DNA of 64,000 nt from Alcanivorax sediminis (GCF_009601165.1 NZ_WIRE01000001.1:558001-622000); one strand, 5' to 3'. Positions 44,110 through 53,317 are shown, counted from the stretch's first letter. Numbers and translations are program-made. Notes: generated by a model from the letters alone, not told the origin.

Positions 44110-44325
44110 ATGACGAAACCCTGGCTCCTGATCATTTCTGGCCTGTTGCTATCGGCATGCAGCAACCAGGCGGTTTACGACAACCTGCAACACAACCAGT
44201 TGCAGGAATGCGACCGCGCGCCTCTGTCTGAGTATGAGGCCTGTAGAGAGCGGGCCGGCATGTCATATGAAGCGTACCAACGCCAACGCCAGCAAGTGCT
44301 GGAAGATGAGGCACCGCGCGACTGA
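44110..44325 (+). CDS. Small predicted lipoprotein
   Basis: Seventy-one residues: MTKPWLLIISGLLLSACSNQ is a lipoprotein signal with lipobox LSAC, followed by a charged tail. The tail motif CDRAPLSEYEACRERAGMSY resembles many small uncharacterised gamma-proteobacterial lipoproteins with two conserved cysteines. It lies 25 bp after ggt and may be cotranscribed. No function known. Confidence 0.7.
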   Translation: MTKPWLLIISGLLLSACSNQAVYDNLQHNQLQECDRAPLSEYEACRERAGMSYEAYQRQRQQVLEDEAPRD

Positions 44326-44352
44326 GCACGGAGCTACCCGGGTCGCAACGTC

Positions 44353-45036
44353 ATGCGCAGGGAAGCACCAAAACGAAGGATGGACAACCCCGTCATGTAT
44401 TGCCCCGATATCTTCAGGGATAACGATCCCGACTCACTGCGAGCGCGCATCAAGGGGCACCCCCTTGGCACTTTAGTGATACAACATGGCGATGGGCTGG
44501 AGGCGAACCACATCCCCTTCGTGCTCGCCAGTGATGAACAGGGCGAGCAACTCCATGCCCACGTTCCCCGCGCCAACCCGCTCAGCCAGCTCACCGGCAG
44601 CCACCCCGCGTTGGTCATCTTCCACGGCACGCAGGGTTACATCACCCCATCCTGGTATGCCACCAAGGCCGAGCATGGCCAGGTGGTGCCGACCTGGAAC
44701 TACGCCGTGACGCATGTGCATGGCGTATTGCGGGTGAGAGATGATGCGCAGTGGGTACTGCGCCAGATTCGCCAGCTCACCAGGCAGCAGGAACAGGGCA
44801 GGGACCTGCCCTGGGCGGTGGACGATGCCCCTTCGGATTACATCGACAGGTTAGCCGGCGCGCTGGTGGGCCTGGAGATTCGTATCCATCGCATGGAGGG
44901 GAAAAACAAGGCCAGCCAGAATCAACCCTCTGCCAATCGGTCTTCTCTCCTGAGCGCCCTGAAAGACGAACCGCTTTCAGACGCCTTTTCCCGGCACATG
45001 GCAAACACCCTGAGCGTCAAGGAAGGGAGTAGCTGA
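44353..45036 (+). CDS. PaiB-type FMN-binding transcriptional repressor
   Basis: A protein of up to 227 residues of the PaiB/FMN-binding (split barrel) family. It has ANHIPFVLASDEQGEQLHAH, YITPSWYATKAEHGQVVPTW and NYAVTHVHG; in Bacillus PaiB represses degradative-enzyme and sporulation genes. Three start codons are in frame: 44353, 44380 and 44395. The last gives the family's usual N-terminus (MYCPDIF), though its ribosome site is poorly placed. I report the longest. Confidence 0.87.
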   Translation: MRREAPKRRMDNPVMYCPDIFRDNDPDSLRARIKGHPLGTLVIQHGDGLEANHIPFVLASDEQGEQLHAHVPRANPLSQLTGSHPALVIFHGTQGYITPSWYATKAEHGQVVPTWNYAVTHVHGVLRVRDDAQWVLRQIRQLTRQQEQGRDLPWAVDDAPSDYIDRLAGALVGLEIRIHRMEGKNKASQNQPSANRSSLLSALKDEPLSDAFSRHMANTLSVKEGSS

Positions 45037-45049
45037 TCCCCTTGGGCTA

Positions 45050-45664
45050 TTAACCGGGAGGCTGGGTGGCGAGGAAGCTCTCGCGCGCTTCCCAATGGCT
45101 GAACCAGGCGGTCAGCAACGGGCGTCCCGCTCGCCACTGCATGTCGTCATGGCGAAAATCCAGATAACCCAGTGCACAGGCAAGAGCGATACTGCCAAGG
45201 TGAAGGTCAGTCGGCATCAGTTCAACATCACCGCTCTCCAGATAATCCAGTGTCCGGGTAACGGCCGCTTGCCGCCGCTCCTGCCAGAATCCCGACTGTA
45301 GTGCCGGCGGACGCCCGCGCTCCATCACCATCAGAAACGCCGACTCCATGATCCCATCCGCCAGGGCCTGCAACTGCTGAATAGCGAGACAGGCCGACGG
45401 CCCTTCCCCCAACAGCGTGGCCTTGCCTCGGGACACCGCCAGATTATCCAGCCAGGCACAGATCACGGAGCTATCCACCACCAGCTGTCCGTTGTCCGTG
45501 CGCAACGCCGGCACCCGTCCCAATGGGTTGATGGCCGCCAGCTCATCCGCATTCTCGATGGGGTGCAGCTTTCTTAACGTGATGTCATCAGCCAGCCCCT
45601 GCTCCTGGGCCAGTATTTGCACCTTGCGGGCAAACGGTGAGGTGGGTGATACGATCAATTCCAT
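45050..45664 (-). CDS. Glutathione S-transferase family protein
   Basis: A 204-residue GST. The thioredoxin-like N-terminal domain reads MELIVSPTSPFARKVQILAQ then GRVPALRTDNGQLVVDSSVI, including the SxPFARKV active-site serine and the VPAL/DS glutathione-binding turns. The C-terminal helical domain is LACALGYLDFRHDDMQW. Substrate unknown; the pattern is close to Pseudomonas YibF-like proteins. It converges with the PaiB gene (13 bp apart). Confidence 0.9.
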   Translation of the reverse strand: MELIVSPTSPFARKVQILAQEQGLADDITLRKLHPIENADELAAINPLGRVPALRTDNGQLVVDSSVICAWLDNLAVSRGKATLLGEGPSACLAIQQLQALADGIMESAFLMVMERGRPPALQSGFWQERRQAAVTRTLDYLESGDVELMPTDLHLGSIALACALGYLDFRHDDMQWRAGRPLLTAWFSHWEARESFLATQPPG

Positions 45665-45869
45665 GATGCGGGTGACTCCTGGTCCTTGTCTGAAAGGGCA
45701 GTGTAGCGGATTACCGTGACGGGTTTTACTTTGCTGTCGCCGCCTCCCCAGACTATCCTCTGGCTCAAATTAACCTTGTCGCCCGCGCCGCATTAGGCAG
45801 AATCAACATCCTGTTTACCGCCGTGCCAGCGCGGCTTTCCCGATCAAGCGGGCCGCCCCAGGAGTGACC

Positions 45870-46289
45870 ATGCAACGTATTGAAATCATCCAGTCCTTTC
45901 CGTTTTCCGTGGACAAGTTGTTCGACTTTCTCAGTGACCATCACAACCTGGAGCTGATCTTTGCCCCGGCCAAGATCAAGCGCATCAAGGATGGCCAGGA
46001 CAGCGTCAACGGCGTGGGCTCCACTCGCTGGATGAAGCTGCCGCTGGCCCCGGCCTTCCACGAGACGGTGACCGAAGTAGAGCCCAACAAGCTGATTCGC
46101 TATGCGATCAGCAAAGGTAGCCCGCTGAAGAATCATCAGGGCGTGATGCATTTTTCCGAAACCGGCAATGGCGGCAGCATGCTGCACTACACCATTGAGT
46201 TCGAAGGCAAATTGCCGCTGATTGGCCCGGTAGTCAAAGCCGTGCTGGATCAAGGCATTCGTCGTGGCTTGAAGAAGCTCAAGCTGTAA
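45870..46289 (+). CDS. SRPBCC family (polyketide cyclase/START-like) protein
   Basis: A 139-residue single-domain SRPBCC protein: MQRIEIIQSFPFSVDKLFDF, then PNKLIRYAISKGSPLKNHQG and LHYTIEFEGKLP, with a C-terminal long helix ending GLKKLKL. The fold binds hydrophobic ligands; no catalytic residues are obvious. ATG at 45870 has AGGAG four bases before it. It ends just before a REP cluster. Confidence 0.88.
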   Translation: MQRIEIIQSFPFSVDKLFDFLSDHHNLELIFAPAKIKRIKDGQDSVNGVGSTRWMKLPLAPAFHETVTEVEPNKLIRYAISKGSPLKNHQGVMHFSETGNGGSMLHYTIEFEGKLPLIGPVVKAVLDQGIRRGLKKLKL

Positions 46290-46309
46290 GCCCCAACGTG
46301 CCTTCCCTG

Positions 46310-46360
46310 TAGGAGCGAGCCTGCTCGCGATCCGAGCCCAAGCGAGGTAAGGATTCCAGA
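46310..46360 (+). repeat. REP-type element related to the arms around copy G
   Basis: TGTAGGAGCGAGCCTGCTCG, then CGATCCGAGCCCAAGCGAGG plus TAAGGATTCCAGA, aligns to 33446-33496 (TAGGAGC, GCCTGC, GCGATCCGAGCC, GCGAGGTA, GGATTCCAGA). So the repeat unit extends beyond the palindromic core. Confidence 0.8.
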
Positions 46361-46447
46361 GCATACGAAAACTGCCTCCCGGCAGGAACCGAAGTGCAAC
46401 GGAGGTAACAGCGCAGGCTGGCCCGAAGGGTGAGGGTAGCGAATAAA

Positions 46448-46528
46448 GCCAACTTGTTGGCCGAAGGGCTTTCAGGTTGCTGTCGCCTCGGCAGAATGGT
46501 CAAGGCCTCATTCGGCCAACAAGTTGGC
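46448..46528. repeat. Inverted repeat with 18-bp perfect arms
   Basis: GCCAACTTGTTGGCCGAA (46448-46465) is the reverse complement of TTCGGCCAACAAGTTGGC (46511-46528), separated by 45 bp. Each arm is itself close to palindromic (CCAACTTGTTGG). Confidence 0.88.
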
Positions 46529-46601
46529 TCTCCTACAAAACCGCTGGCTTCTCTACGGGGTTGGGCGTGTTGTGTGCAGCATGATGCAGCCGCAGAGCGG
46601 C

Positions 46602-46642
46602 CAAAAAAACGCCGGGCCTCTTGCTTGCACAAGACCCGGCGT
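46602..46642 (-). terminator. Rho-independent terminator of siderophore receptor gene
   Basis: On the reverse strand ACGCCGGG ... CCCGGCGT encloses a further short TTG/CAA-type stem and is followed by TTTTTTTGG. It lies 32 bp past the stop at 46674. Confidence 0.85.
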
Positions 46643-46673
46643 CAAAGGTTGCACACAACCTGAAAGGGCAGAA

Positions 46674-48797
46674 TCAGAATTTATAGTCGAAGCGGATGCT
46701 GGCGTTTCGCGGTGCACCGTAGAAAGCCTGCCCCACATACAATGAGTTCAGGTATTTCTCGTCGCTCACGTTGTTCACGTTCAGCGTGGTGGAGAATTGT
46801 CTGGTCCAGTCATAGCCGGCCATCAGATCAACCAGGGTGTAGGCTTCCTGGGTGCGTTTTGCCGGTGCCGTGCCGCGATAGATACTGTCCTGCCAGCTTA
46901 CCCGCGCACCGACCTTCAATTTCTCCAGTCCACTCGGACGATAGCTGGTGGTCAGGCGAATGATTTCACGTGGCGTGTAGGTGCGCTGCTCGATACCTTC
47001 ATCATTCTTTTCAATATCCAGGAAGGTATAGCCACCACTCAACTGCCAGCCAGGCAACAGTTCGCCACTGATTTCCGCTTCATAACCGCTGCTTTCGTAA
47101 TCCTGACCATTGAAGAATGTATCCGGAGAAGCATTAACCGCTTCAGCAAGATCCTTTTGGTCAGTCCAGAAAGCAGTAAGCTGGGTATATACACGACCTT
47201 CCTGCCACTCGGATTTCAAGCCCGCCTCGTAGGTCTCACCCGTTACCGGATCCACCCGTTGCCCTTCACTATTCTCTTCGGTCTGTGGATTGAAAATTTC
47301 GGTATAGCTGGCGTAAACGGAGTGCACCTCGTTGAGGTCGAAAACGATGCCCGCATAAGGAACCAACTCACTAGCACTGGCATCCTTGCTGGAGCCATAC
47401 CCCTCGCCCTTACTGAGGACATCGACATAACGACCGCCCGCGATCACCGTTAGCGGATCCGCCAGGCTCAACCGTGTAGCAAGATAACCACTGCGGTATC
47501 GGTCATCCCATTTGCTGCCTCTTGGTGTGCCCTCATAGGCGGTTGGGCGTGGAAAACTGCCATCGAATGGCGACTGGTCAGGAGCGAACTGTACGAAATT
47601 TCCAGCAATATATTGCGAATTCTCAACATTCCGACCCTTGGCGTAATTCACACCCACAATCATCTCATGAACCCGGCCACCCACTTCGAAGGGGCCGCGG
47701 GCATAAAGATCATAGACTCGCTCCGTTGTCTCGTTATCGTAAAGACTTGGATAAGCAAAGAGCCCCGCATCATTGCGGTCAGGCGCGCCAAAAACATAAA
47801 GCAGTTCGGAGTCTCCCTTCAGCTTTCGGTAAGTGAAAACCCCTTTCGCTTCCCAGCCATTCTCAAAACGTTGCTGCAGTTCGGCAAAAGCCATGGTGGT
47901 GTCGTTATCCCAGTAGGACCAATCTGCGGACGTACTGGTTTCCACATCATAGTCGGTAGGGGCACCGTCTTTATAGAACAGCGGTAATGATCCCCAGAGC
48001 GGGCTGTCGGCGTTTTCATTTTGCTGCGAATACCCAATCGTCAGCAGGGTATTCTCGGTAATGTCAGCTTCCACTACACCGTAGAAGAGCCCACTCTCTT
48101 TCTCATAGCGATCGAGATACGACTCCTTGTCGTCGTAGGCTGCTACAACGCGCCCCCGCACTGAACCACTCTTGTTAATCGCACCGGACAGATCCCCTTC
48201 AACACGGGCCGCATTCCACGAACCGTAGGTCAATGCCAGGCTGCCACTGGTGTCAGCAGTCGGACGCTTGCGGACATAGTTGACGGTAGCCGAGGGGTTG
48301 CCCAGACCGGTCATCAGCCCATTGGATCCGCGAATCACTTCCACACGCTCAAACTGAGCTGTGTCCATATCGCCACTTACCGTTTCATAGGGCAATGGCT
48401 GACCCAGGCCATCAAACTGGAAATTGGTGATCTCGAAGCCACGCGCGTTGTAGTAAATACGATCTGTTTCTACGCGATCCACCGCCACGCCCGGGGTAGA
48501 CGCCAGCACATCGCTGACCCCGTTCATCTGGAAATCATCCATCTGGGTTTCGGTAATCACGGAAACGGATTGCGGGGTTTCCCGACGACTCAGCGACAGC
48601 CCCGTCGGGGCGCTGACGGACGTCTTGGGAGTGTAGCTTTCACTGTTGTCGGCAAGGCGACCCTGGGTTTTACCGCCGACCTCGACAGTCTCCAGGACAA
48701 TGCTGTCGTTATTGGCGTCAGGCTCTTCAGCCAGCGCAAGATGAGGCTGGAGCAGGAGCGAGGCGCTCACGGCTCCGGCAAACAGACGGAATTTCAT
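46674..48797 (-). CDS. TonB-dependent siderophore receptor (FhuE/FpvA-like)
   Basis: A 707-residue outer-membrane receptor from the ATG at 48795-48797. A signal peptide MKFRLFAGAVSASLLLQPHL plus ALAEE precedes a plug domain with SLSRRETPQSVSVITETQMD, PGVAVDRVETDRIYYNARGF and EVIRGSNGLMTGLGNPSATV, then a 22-strand-type barrel ending in RNASIRFDYKF, with the C-terminal Phe. These features match the ferric-hydroxamate/rhodotorulic-acid FhuE group; the precise ligand is a guess. A Fur box overlaps its promoter. A PepSY membrane protein under a second Fur box likely belongs to the same uptake route. Confidence 0.93.
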   Translation of the reverse strand: MKFRLFAGAVSASLLLQPHLALAEEPDANNDSIVLETVEVGGKTQGRLADNSESYTPKTSVSAPTGLSLSRRETPQSVSVITETQMDDFQMNGVSDVLASTPGVAVDRVETDRIYYNARGFEITNFQFDGLGQPLPYETVSGDMDTAQFERVEVIRGSNGLMTGLGNPSATVNYVRKRPTADTSGSLALTYGSWNAARVEGDLSGAINKSGSVRGRVVAAYDDKESYLDRYEKESGLFYGVVEADITENTLLTIGYSQQNENADSPLWGSLPLFYKDGAPTDYDVETSTSADWSYWDNDTTMAFAELQQRFENGWEAKGVFTYRKLKGDSELLYVFGAPDRNDAGLFAYPSLYDNETTERVYDLYARGPFEVGGRVHEMIVGVNYAKGRNVENSQYIAGNFVQFAPDQSPFDGSFPRPTAYEGTPRGSKWDDRYRSGYLATRLSLADPLTVIAGGRYVDVLSKGEGYGSSKDASASELVPYAGIVFDLNEVHSVYASYTEIFNPQTEENSEGQRVDPVTGETYEAGLKSEWQEGRVYTQLTAFWTDQKDLAEAVNASPDTFFNGQDYESSGYEAEISGELLPGWQLSGGYTFLDIEKNDEGIEQRTYTPREIIRLTTSYRPSGLEKLKVGARVSWQDSIYRGTAPAKRTQEAYTLVDLMAGYDWTRQFSTTLNVNNVSDEKYLNSLYVGQAFYGAPRNASIRFDYKF

Positions 48798-48876
48798 AAC
48801 TAAGCCCAGTTCGGTTAGACACACACCGGCTCCACCTCTCCCCAAGGCACTCTAACGAGCCGGTCACTGGGCTTGC

Positions 48877-48905
48877 ATACTACATATAATGATAATGGTT
48901 CTCAA
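48877..48905 (-). promoter_or_regulatory. Receptor promoter overlapped by Fur box
   Basis: On the reverse strand TTGAGA (48905-48900), a 17-bp spacer and TAGTAT (48882-48877) make a good sigma-70 promoter. TATAATGATAATGGTTCTC at 48885-48903 matches the Fur 19-mer at 15 of 19 positions and fills the spacer. Confidence 0.8.
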
Positions 48906-48921
48906 TACGATTATTATTCTG

Positions 48922-50697
48922 TTATTCGTCTCCCTGTAGCAAAGAGCTGAGCTCCGCCCGCCCGCGGGCATTGGCCTCCAACAATTTGTCATGGTCATCG
49001 CGATGCTCCACCTGTGACTCAAGCATGCGCTCATCCAGCTCCTTGAAGCTGCGTACCAGTTCGATGGCCGTGGATTCCGGCACTCCCAGCTCGGTCAGGG
49101 TCAGGCGCGCGGTCAGCAGAGCGGACTCGAAGGTTTCCCGGATAACTGTCACGCCGAGGGCACGTAATTTGAACGCGTGGAAACGGTCCCGTGCACGGGC
49201 AATGATGGCGACCTGGGGAAAATGATCGCGCACCAGCTCCACCGTTTTCAGCGCAGCCTCGGCATCATCCACCGCCACCACCAGCACCCGGGCATGTTCC
49301 AGCCCCGCCGTACGCAGCAGGTCCAGCCGTGTCACATCACCAAAGTACACCTCGTTGCCAAAACGCCGCAGCATGTCGATTTCATCCGGATCTGAATCTA
49401 GCGCAGTGAACGGGATCTGCCGTCCTACCAGGATACGAGCGGTGATCTGGCCAAAGCGCCCCAGGCCCGCAATCACGACCCGGGGATGGTGGCTGGGCAT
49501 GGTTTCTTCTTCCAGGTCACGACGTGCTGGCTGCTGCGCTTCAGGCCAGAGCGCCACCACGGCTTTCAGCAACAGCGGGGTGCAGGCCATGGACAAGGCA
49601 ACAACCAGATTCAATTGCCCAGCCAGGGTTGTCTCCATGAGATTCAGCGTAACGGCCTGGGTCAGCAGCACAAAAGCAAACTCCCCACCCTGACTCAGCA
49701 ACATTCCGAACATCAGTGTGCCACGCCAGTCCGCCTTTCGAATCCGGCTGATCACCATCAATACCGCCGCCTTCACCGCCAGCAACACCAGCAGATAGAC
49801 ACCGATCTCACCGGGGTAATCACGTAACAGCCGCAGGTCCATGGTCATGCCGATGGCCAGGAAAAACAGCCCTAACAGCAGCCCCTTAAAGGGCTGAATA
49901 TCCGTTTCCAGTTGCTCGCGGTAAGGCGAGTTGGCCAGCAACACGCCAGCCACAAAGGCACCCAGCCCCATGGACAGACCCAGATGCTCCATTAATGCTG
50001 CCGACCCCAGCACCAGCATCAGGGCACTGGCGCTCATCAGCTCACGATTGCGCAGCTTGGCCAGCCATCCCAGCCAGGGGTTGAGCAGATAACGACCCGC
50101 CAGCACCATGCCCACCAGCGCCACCACACCGGCCAGTAACTGTGGGCCATCCTCTGTACCGCCGGTGCCCGCCAGCACCGGCAACAACAACAGGATGGGA
50201 ATCACCGCCAAGTCCTGAAACAACAGGATGGAAAACGCCGAGCGACCATGGGGGGTGCCCAGCTGATTGGTTTCCACCAGCATCTGGATCACAAACGCCG
50301 TGGAGGAGAGCGCAAGGATGGCCCCCACCGCCAGGCTGACACGGGATTCGAAGCCCAACAACAGGAAAGCCCCGGCCAGCAGCAGGGTGCTGGCGACCAT
50401 CTGGGTCGCTCCCAGCCCCACCAGACTGCGCCGCTGCGCCCAAAGGTGCTGGGGAGCCAGCTCCAGACCTACCAGAAACAGCATCAACACCACGCCCAAC
50501 TCGGCAAAGTGCAGCACAGCGGTGCCGTCACTAATCAGTGCCAGCCCCAAGGGCCCCACAGCAACACCGGCGGCCAGGTAACCCAGGATGCTGCCTAGCC
50601 CCAGCTTCTGAAACAGGGGTAACAAAATCAGGGTGGCGCCTAACAGCACCAGAGCCTGGGCGAAAAATCCGTCCACGGTGATCTCCTTGTCGCTCAT
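48922..50697 (-). CDS. Kef-type (CPA2) potassium/proton antiporter
   Basis: A 591-residue monovalent cation:proton antiporter-2 protein. About twelve membrane helices span residues 10-380, with the HALAEL-like region GVVLMLFLVGLELAPQHLWA and LSSTAFVIQMLVE. A TrkA-N (RCK) NAD-binding domain follows (PRVVIAGLGRFGQITARILV, then DSDPDEIDMLRRFGNEVYFG), then a helical C-terminus. KefB/KefC efflux is gated by glutathione and its adducts, which suits the glutathione-rich gene set here; no KefF/KefG ancillary gene is adjacent. It diverges from the PepSY gene. Confidence 0.93.
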   Translation of the reverse strand: MSDKEITVDGFFAQALVLLGATLILLPLFQKLGLGSILGYLAAGVAVGPLGLALISDGTAVLHFAELGVVLMLFLVGLELAPQHLWAQRRSLVGLGATQMVASTLLLAGAFLLLGFESRVSLAVGAILALSSTAFVIQMLVETNQLGTPHGRSAFSILLFQDLAVIPILLLLPVLAGTGGTEDGPQLLAGVVALVGMVLAGRYLLNPWLGWLAKLRNRELMSASALMLVLGSAALMEHLGLSMGLGAFVAGVLLANSPYREQLETDIQPFKGLLLGLFFLAIGMTMDLRLLRDYPGEIGVYLLVLLAVKAAVLMVISRIRKADWRGTLMFGMLLSQGGEFAFVLLTQAVTLNLMETTLAGQLNLVVALSMACTPLLLKAVVALWPEAQQPARRDLEEETMPSHHPRVVIAGLGRFGQITARILVGRQIPFTALDSDPDEIDMLRRFGNEVYFGDVTRLDLLRTAGLEHARVLVVAVDDAEAALKTVELVRDHFPQVAIIARARDRFHAFKLRALGVTVIRETFESALLTARLTLTELGVPESTAIELVRSFKELDERMLESQVEHRDDHDKLLEANARGRAELSSLLQGDE

Positions 50698-50793
50698 CGG
50701 GGATGCTAGCGTATTTCCCCTTCCCGGTATCGCTCATGGGGGTATTCAGGAGCAGCTTCGATAGATAGCCTGCCAATCCTGCAATTGCTTAAT

Positions 50794-50812
50794 GCGAATC
50801 ATTTTCATTAAT
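50794..50812 (+). promoter_or_regulatory. Fur box of the PepSY membrane protein gene
   Basis: GCGAATCATTTTCATTAAT agrees with the Fur 19-mer at 12 of 19 positions, with a clear A/T-rich dyad. A possible -35 TTGCTT (50785-50790) abuts it. It lies 38 bp before the ATG at 50850 and is well placed to block transcription when iron is plentiful. Confidence 0.75.
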
Positions 50813-50849
50813 GATAGGCTGGCGTCGTTTTTCCTCTGGAGCCTTCTTC

Positions 50850-52100
50850 ATGCGCCCACTGCTCGTGCTTCTTCATCGCTGGTTCGGCCTGTTTATTGCC
50901 GCCTTCCTGATCATTGCCGGACTGACCGGCGCCATCATTTCCTGGGATCACGAACTGGACGAGTGGCTCAACCCTCATCTGTTTGAAAGCCAGAGCGTCG
51001 GTGAACCCATGCCGATCATGGAGCTGGTGGCCCGTGTCGAAGCTGCCGATCCGCGGGTGCGCGCCAGCTTCTTCCCGCTACAGGCCGAGCCGGGTCACAA
51101 CCTGGAGATCTGGGTGGATGCCAAGGTGAATCCGGATACCGGGCGACGCTATGAGCTGGACTATGATCACGCCTTCGTGGATCCGGTCACCGGCGAGATT
51201 GTCGGCAAACGATTGTGGGGCCAGATATCCCTGCACCCAGAGCACCTGATGTCATTTCTCTACAAGCTCCACTTCTCACTTCACCTGCCGGAGTGGAACG
51301 GCACCAATCGCTGGGGCATCTGGCTGATGGGCATCGCCGCACTGGTGTGGCTGTTCGATACGGTGATCGCCATGGTGCTCACCCTGCCGCGTAAACGCCG
51401 CACGGCCAGCAGCAAGCCATGGCTGCAGCGCTGGAAGCCGGCGTGGAAAGTACGCCGCGGGGCAGGGGCCTACAAACTCAATTTTGACCTGCACCGGGCT
51501 GTGGGCCTGTGGGTGTTTGGCCTGCTGCTCATGCTCGCGTTTACTTCCTTCTCCCTCAACCTCTACCGGGAAGTGTTTTACCCGATCATGTCCACCGTAT
51601 CGGAGACCACCCCCGGGCCCTTTGAGACTCGTACCCCCACGGCGCTGCATGAACCGGTAGAGCCACAGCTGGGCTGGCCCGAACTCTTAGCCAAGGCACG
51701 CAGCGAGGCAGAGGCTCGCGGCTGGGCCGAGCCCATCGGGGATGGCTTCTACAGTGACAACTTTGCCGTTTATGGGGCGCGCTTTTACTACCCCGGCGAA
51801 GACCACGACAGTGGCGGCATGAAAGTGAAAAGCCTCTACTACGATGGCGTCAGCGGCGAGCTGATCGGCGATGAAGTGCCCTGGAGCGGCACCGCCGCTG
51901 ATGTCTTCAACCAGTTACAGTTCCCGCTGCATTCCGGGCGCATTGCCGGCCTGCCCGGACGTATCATCATCTCCTTGATGGGCATCGCCGTGGCCATGCT
52001 GTCATTTACCGGCATCGTGATCTGGTGGAAGAAACGCAAGGCGAGGGTAGCGACAAAACTCAAGCGCTTCCACAACCATCTCCTGTCATCATCCCATTGA
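50850..52100 (+). CDS. PepSY-associated membrane protein (siderophore-iron reductase type)
   Basis: A 416-residue PepSY_TM protein. The first helix (LLVLLHRWFGLFIAAFLIIA, about 4-23) with its His pair runs to GAIISWDHELDEWLNPHL. Two more helices come near residues 170 and 235, and a last helix at about 380-400 (GRIIISLMGIAVAMLSFTGIVIWW) ends with a KKRKAR basic tail. This family includes PiuB-like and FoxB-like reductases that release iron from siderophores at the inner membrane. ATG 50850 is preferred over 50811 because of TGGAG upstream. Fur control and the receptor nearby support this role. Confidence 0.88.
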   Translation: MRPLLVLLHRWFGLFIAAFLIIAGLTGAIISWDHELDEWLNPHLFESQSVGEPMPIMELVARVEAADPRVRASFFPLQAEPGHNLEIWVDAKVNPDTGRRYELDYDHAFVDPVTGEIVGKRLWGQISLHPEHLMSFLYKLHFSLHLPEWNGTNRWGIWLMGIAALVWLFDTVIAMVLTLPRKRRTASSKPWLQRWKPAWKVRRGAGAYKLNFDLHRAVGLWVFGLLLMLAFTSFSLNLYREVFYPIMSTVSETTPGPFETRTPTALHEPVEPQLGWPELLAKARSEAEARGWAEPIGDGFYSDNFAVYGARFYYPGEDHDSGGMKVKSLYYDGVSGELIGDEVPWSGTAADVFNQLQFPLHSGRIAGLPGRIIISLMGIAVAMLSFTGIVIWWKKRKARVATKLKRFHNHLLSSSH

Positions 52101-52216
52101 GTGTCGGCACTCTTGCGCCCGCAAAACTCGCCCAACAGTTATTTCACTGTCGGGCGGGTATACACCACCGCAATTAATTGTGACCCCCACGTCAACAAGC
52201 CTTACCTGCAATACGT

Positions 52217-52245
52217 TTGCAATATTTCTTGGGACTCTTTATAAC
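52217..52245 (+). promoter_or_regulatory. Sigma-70 promoter of the outer-membrane protein gene
   Basis: TTGCAA at 52217-52222, a 17-bp spacer and TATAAC at 52240-52245, 85 bp before the ATG. The leader holds a long CG-run (CCCGGGGGGGAAG) near 52290. Confidence 0.75.
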
Positions 52246-52329
52246 CCCTCAGGCTTGTTGTGTGTTATGCACACCGAGCATCTCTTCCCGGGGGGGAAGA
52301 GGTAATGGAAAAACACACAGGGACTTAAA

Positions 52330-53289
52330 ATGAAAAACATGAAAAAAACGCTGCTGGTTGCCGCCATTTCTGCAGCCACCTCTCAGGCTATGGCAGGCCT
52401 TTACGTTGATCTTCAGGCAAACCAGAGCGATCTGAATCGTAGCGGCCTGGACTGGTACGCACCTCACGGCACCGATAACACCGATGATGTAGGCGCAGGC
52501 GATTATGAATACGTTGAGCCGTCAGCCGAAACCGGCCTGTCTTTGGGCCTGGGCATGGATTTGGGCAGCAACTGGACCGGCACCATCCGCTACAGCGCCA
52601 TCGACTTCAGTGAAAAGGACTCTGTCACCACCAATGACGAACTCGTTGCCAGCCGGGTTCATTCCGACTGGAATGATGTTGCCGAAAATGACTGGGATCA
52701 GGGCACTTCAAAATATGAGCTGGATCAAACAACCATAGAGCTTGAACTTGCCTATAACTTTGATTTCGGTGGCGACAAGGGGGCACTGGCTCCTCTGTTC
52801 GGTATTCGCTCAACCTCTATCGAGCAGAGCATGGCAACCTATTACGATGACACCGCAAACACCAGCGGTACCAACGTTACAGAAAGCGTAGATCACGACT
52901 TGATGGGGCTCTACGCTGGGGTTGAAGGTCAATGGAAATTCAACAAGCTGGTTGGGATCGAGGGTCGTGTTGACCTCGGCATCATGCAGGCTGATGCATC
53001 ACGTACCAATCTTGAGACCATCAATGACGGTGGCGACATTGCCGTAAACACCGGTGATGACTTTGCAGAAACCGCCACCATGACCAATGCCAAGCTCGGC
53101 GTGGTCTTTGCCGCGCTGGAGTCCGACAGCCTGAACCTGGATGTAGGCCTTGGTCTTCAATACTCCAGCATTGATGGCCTGTCCGACTTCATTCACTTCC
53201 CTGATGATGTGGTCAATGGCTCATTGTCTCGCAGCCAGCAGAGTCTGGGAACCAGCGGCTACTACCTGAATGTAGGTGCTTCATTCTAA
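52330..53289 (+). CDS. Outer-membrane beta-barrel protein (Legionella MOMP-like)
   Basis: A 319-residue exported barrel. The signal peptide MKNMKKTLLVAAISAATSQA ends in MAG. Alternating hydrophobic strands are visible: ETGLSLGLGMDLGSNWTGTI, TTIELELAYNFDF, GLYAGVEGQWKFNKLVGIEG and a final GYYLNVGASF with terminal Phe for Bam recognition. It resembles Lpg1974-type pore-forming outer-membrane proteins. Strong promoter and terminator suggest high expression. Substrate unknown; porins of this type are abundant in marine gammaproteobacteria. Confidence 0.82.
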   Translation: MKNMKKTLLVAAISAATSQAMAGLYVDLQANQSDLNRSGLDWYAPHGTDNTDDVGAGDYEYVEPSAETGLSLGLGMDLGSNWTGTIRYSAIDFSEKDSVTTNDELVASRVHSDWNDVAENDWDQGTSKYELDQTTIELELAYNFDFGGDKGALAPLFGIRSTSIEQSMATYYDDTANTSGTNVTESVDHDLMGLYAGVEGQWKFNKLVGIEGRVDLGIMQADASRTNLETINDGGDIAVNTGDDFAETATMTNAKLGVVFAALESDSLNLDVGLGLQYSSIDGLSDFIHFPDDVVNGSLSRSQQSLGTSGYYLNVGASF

Positions 53290-53317
53290 TCATCCCTTAG
53301 CGGCTGACTCGAATGAT

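Larger units (their letters stand above)
46290..46673. other. 384-bp intergenic region rich in repeats
   Basis: It contains the REP-type unit at 46310-46360, a GC-rich stretch to about 46440, the 18-bp-arm inverted repeat, and the leftward terminator of the receptor gene. No coding gene is supported; the small open frames are short and lack a ribosome site. Confidence 0.75.
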
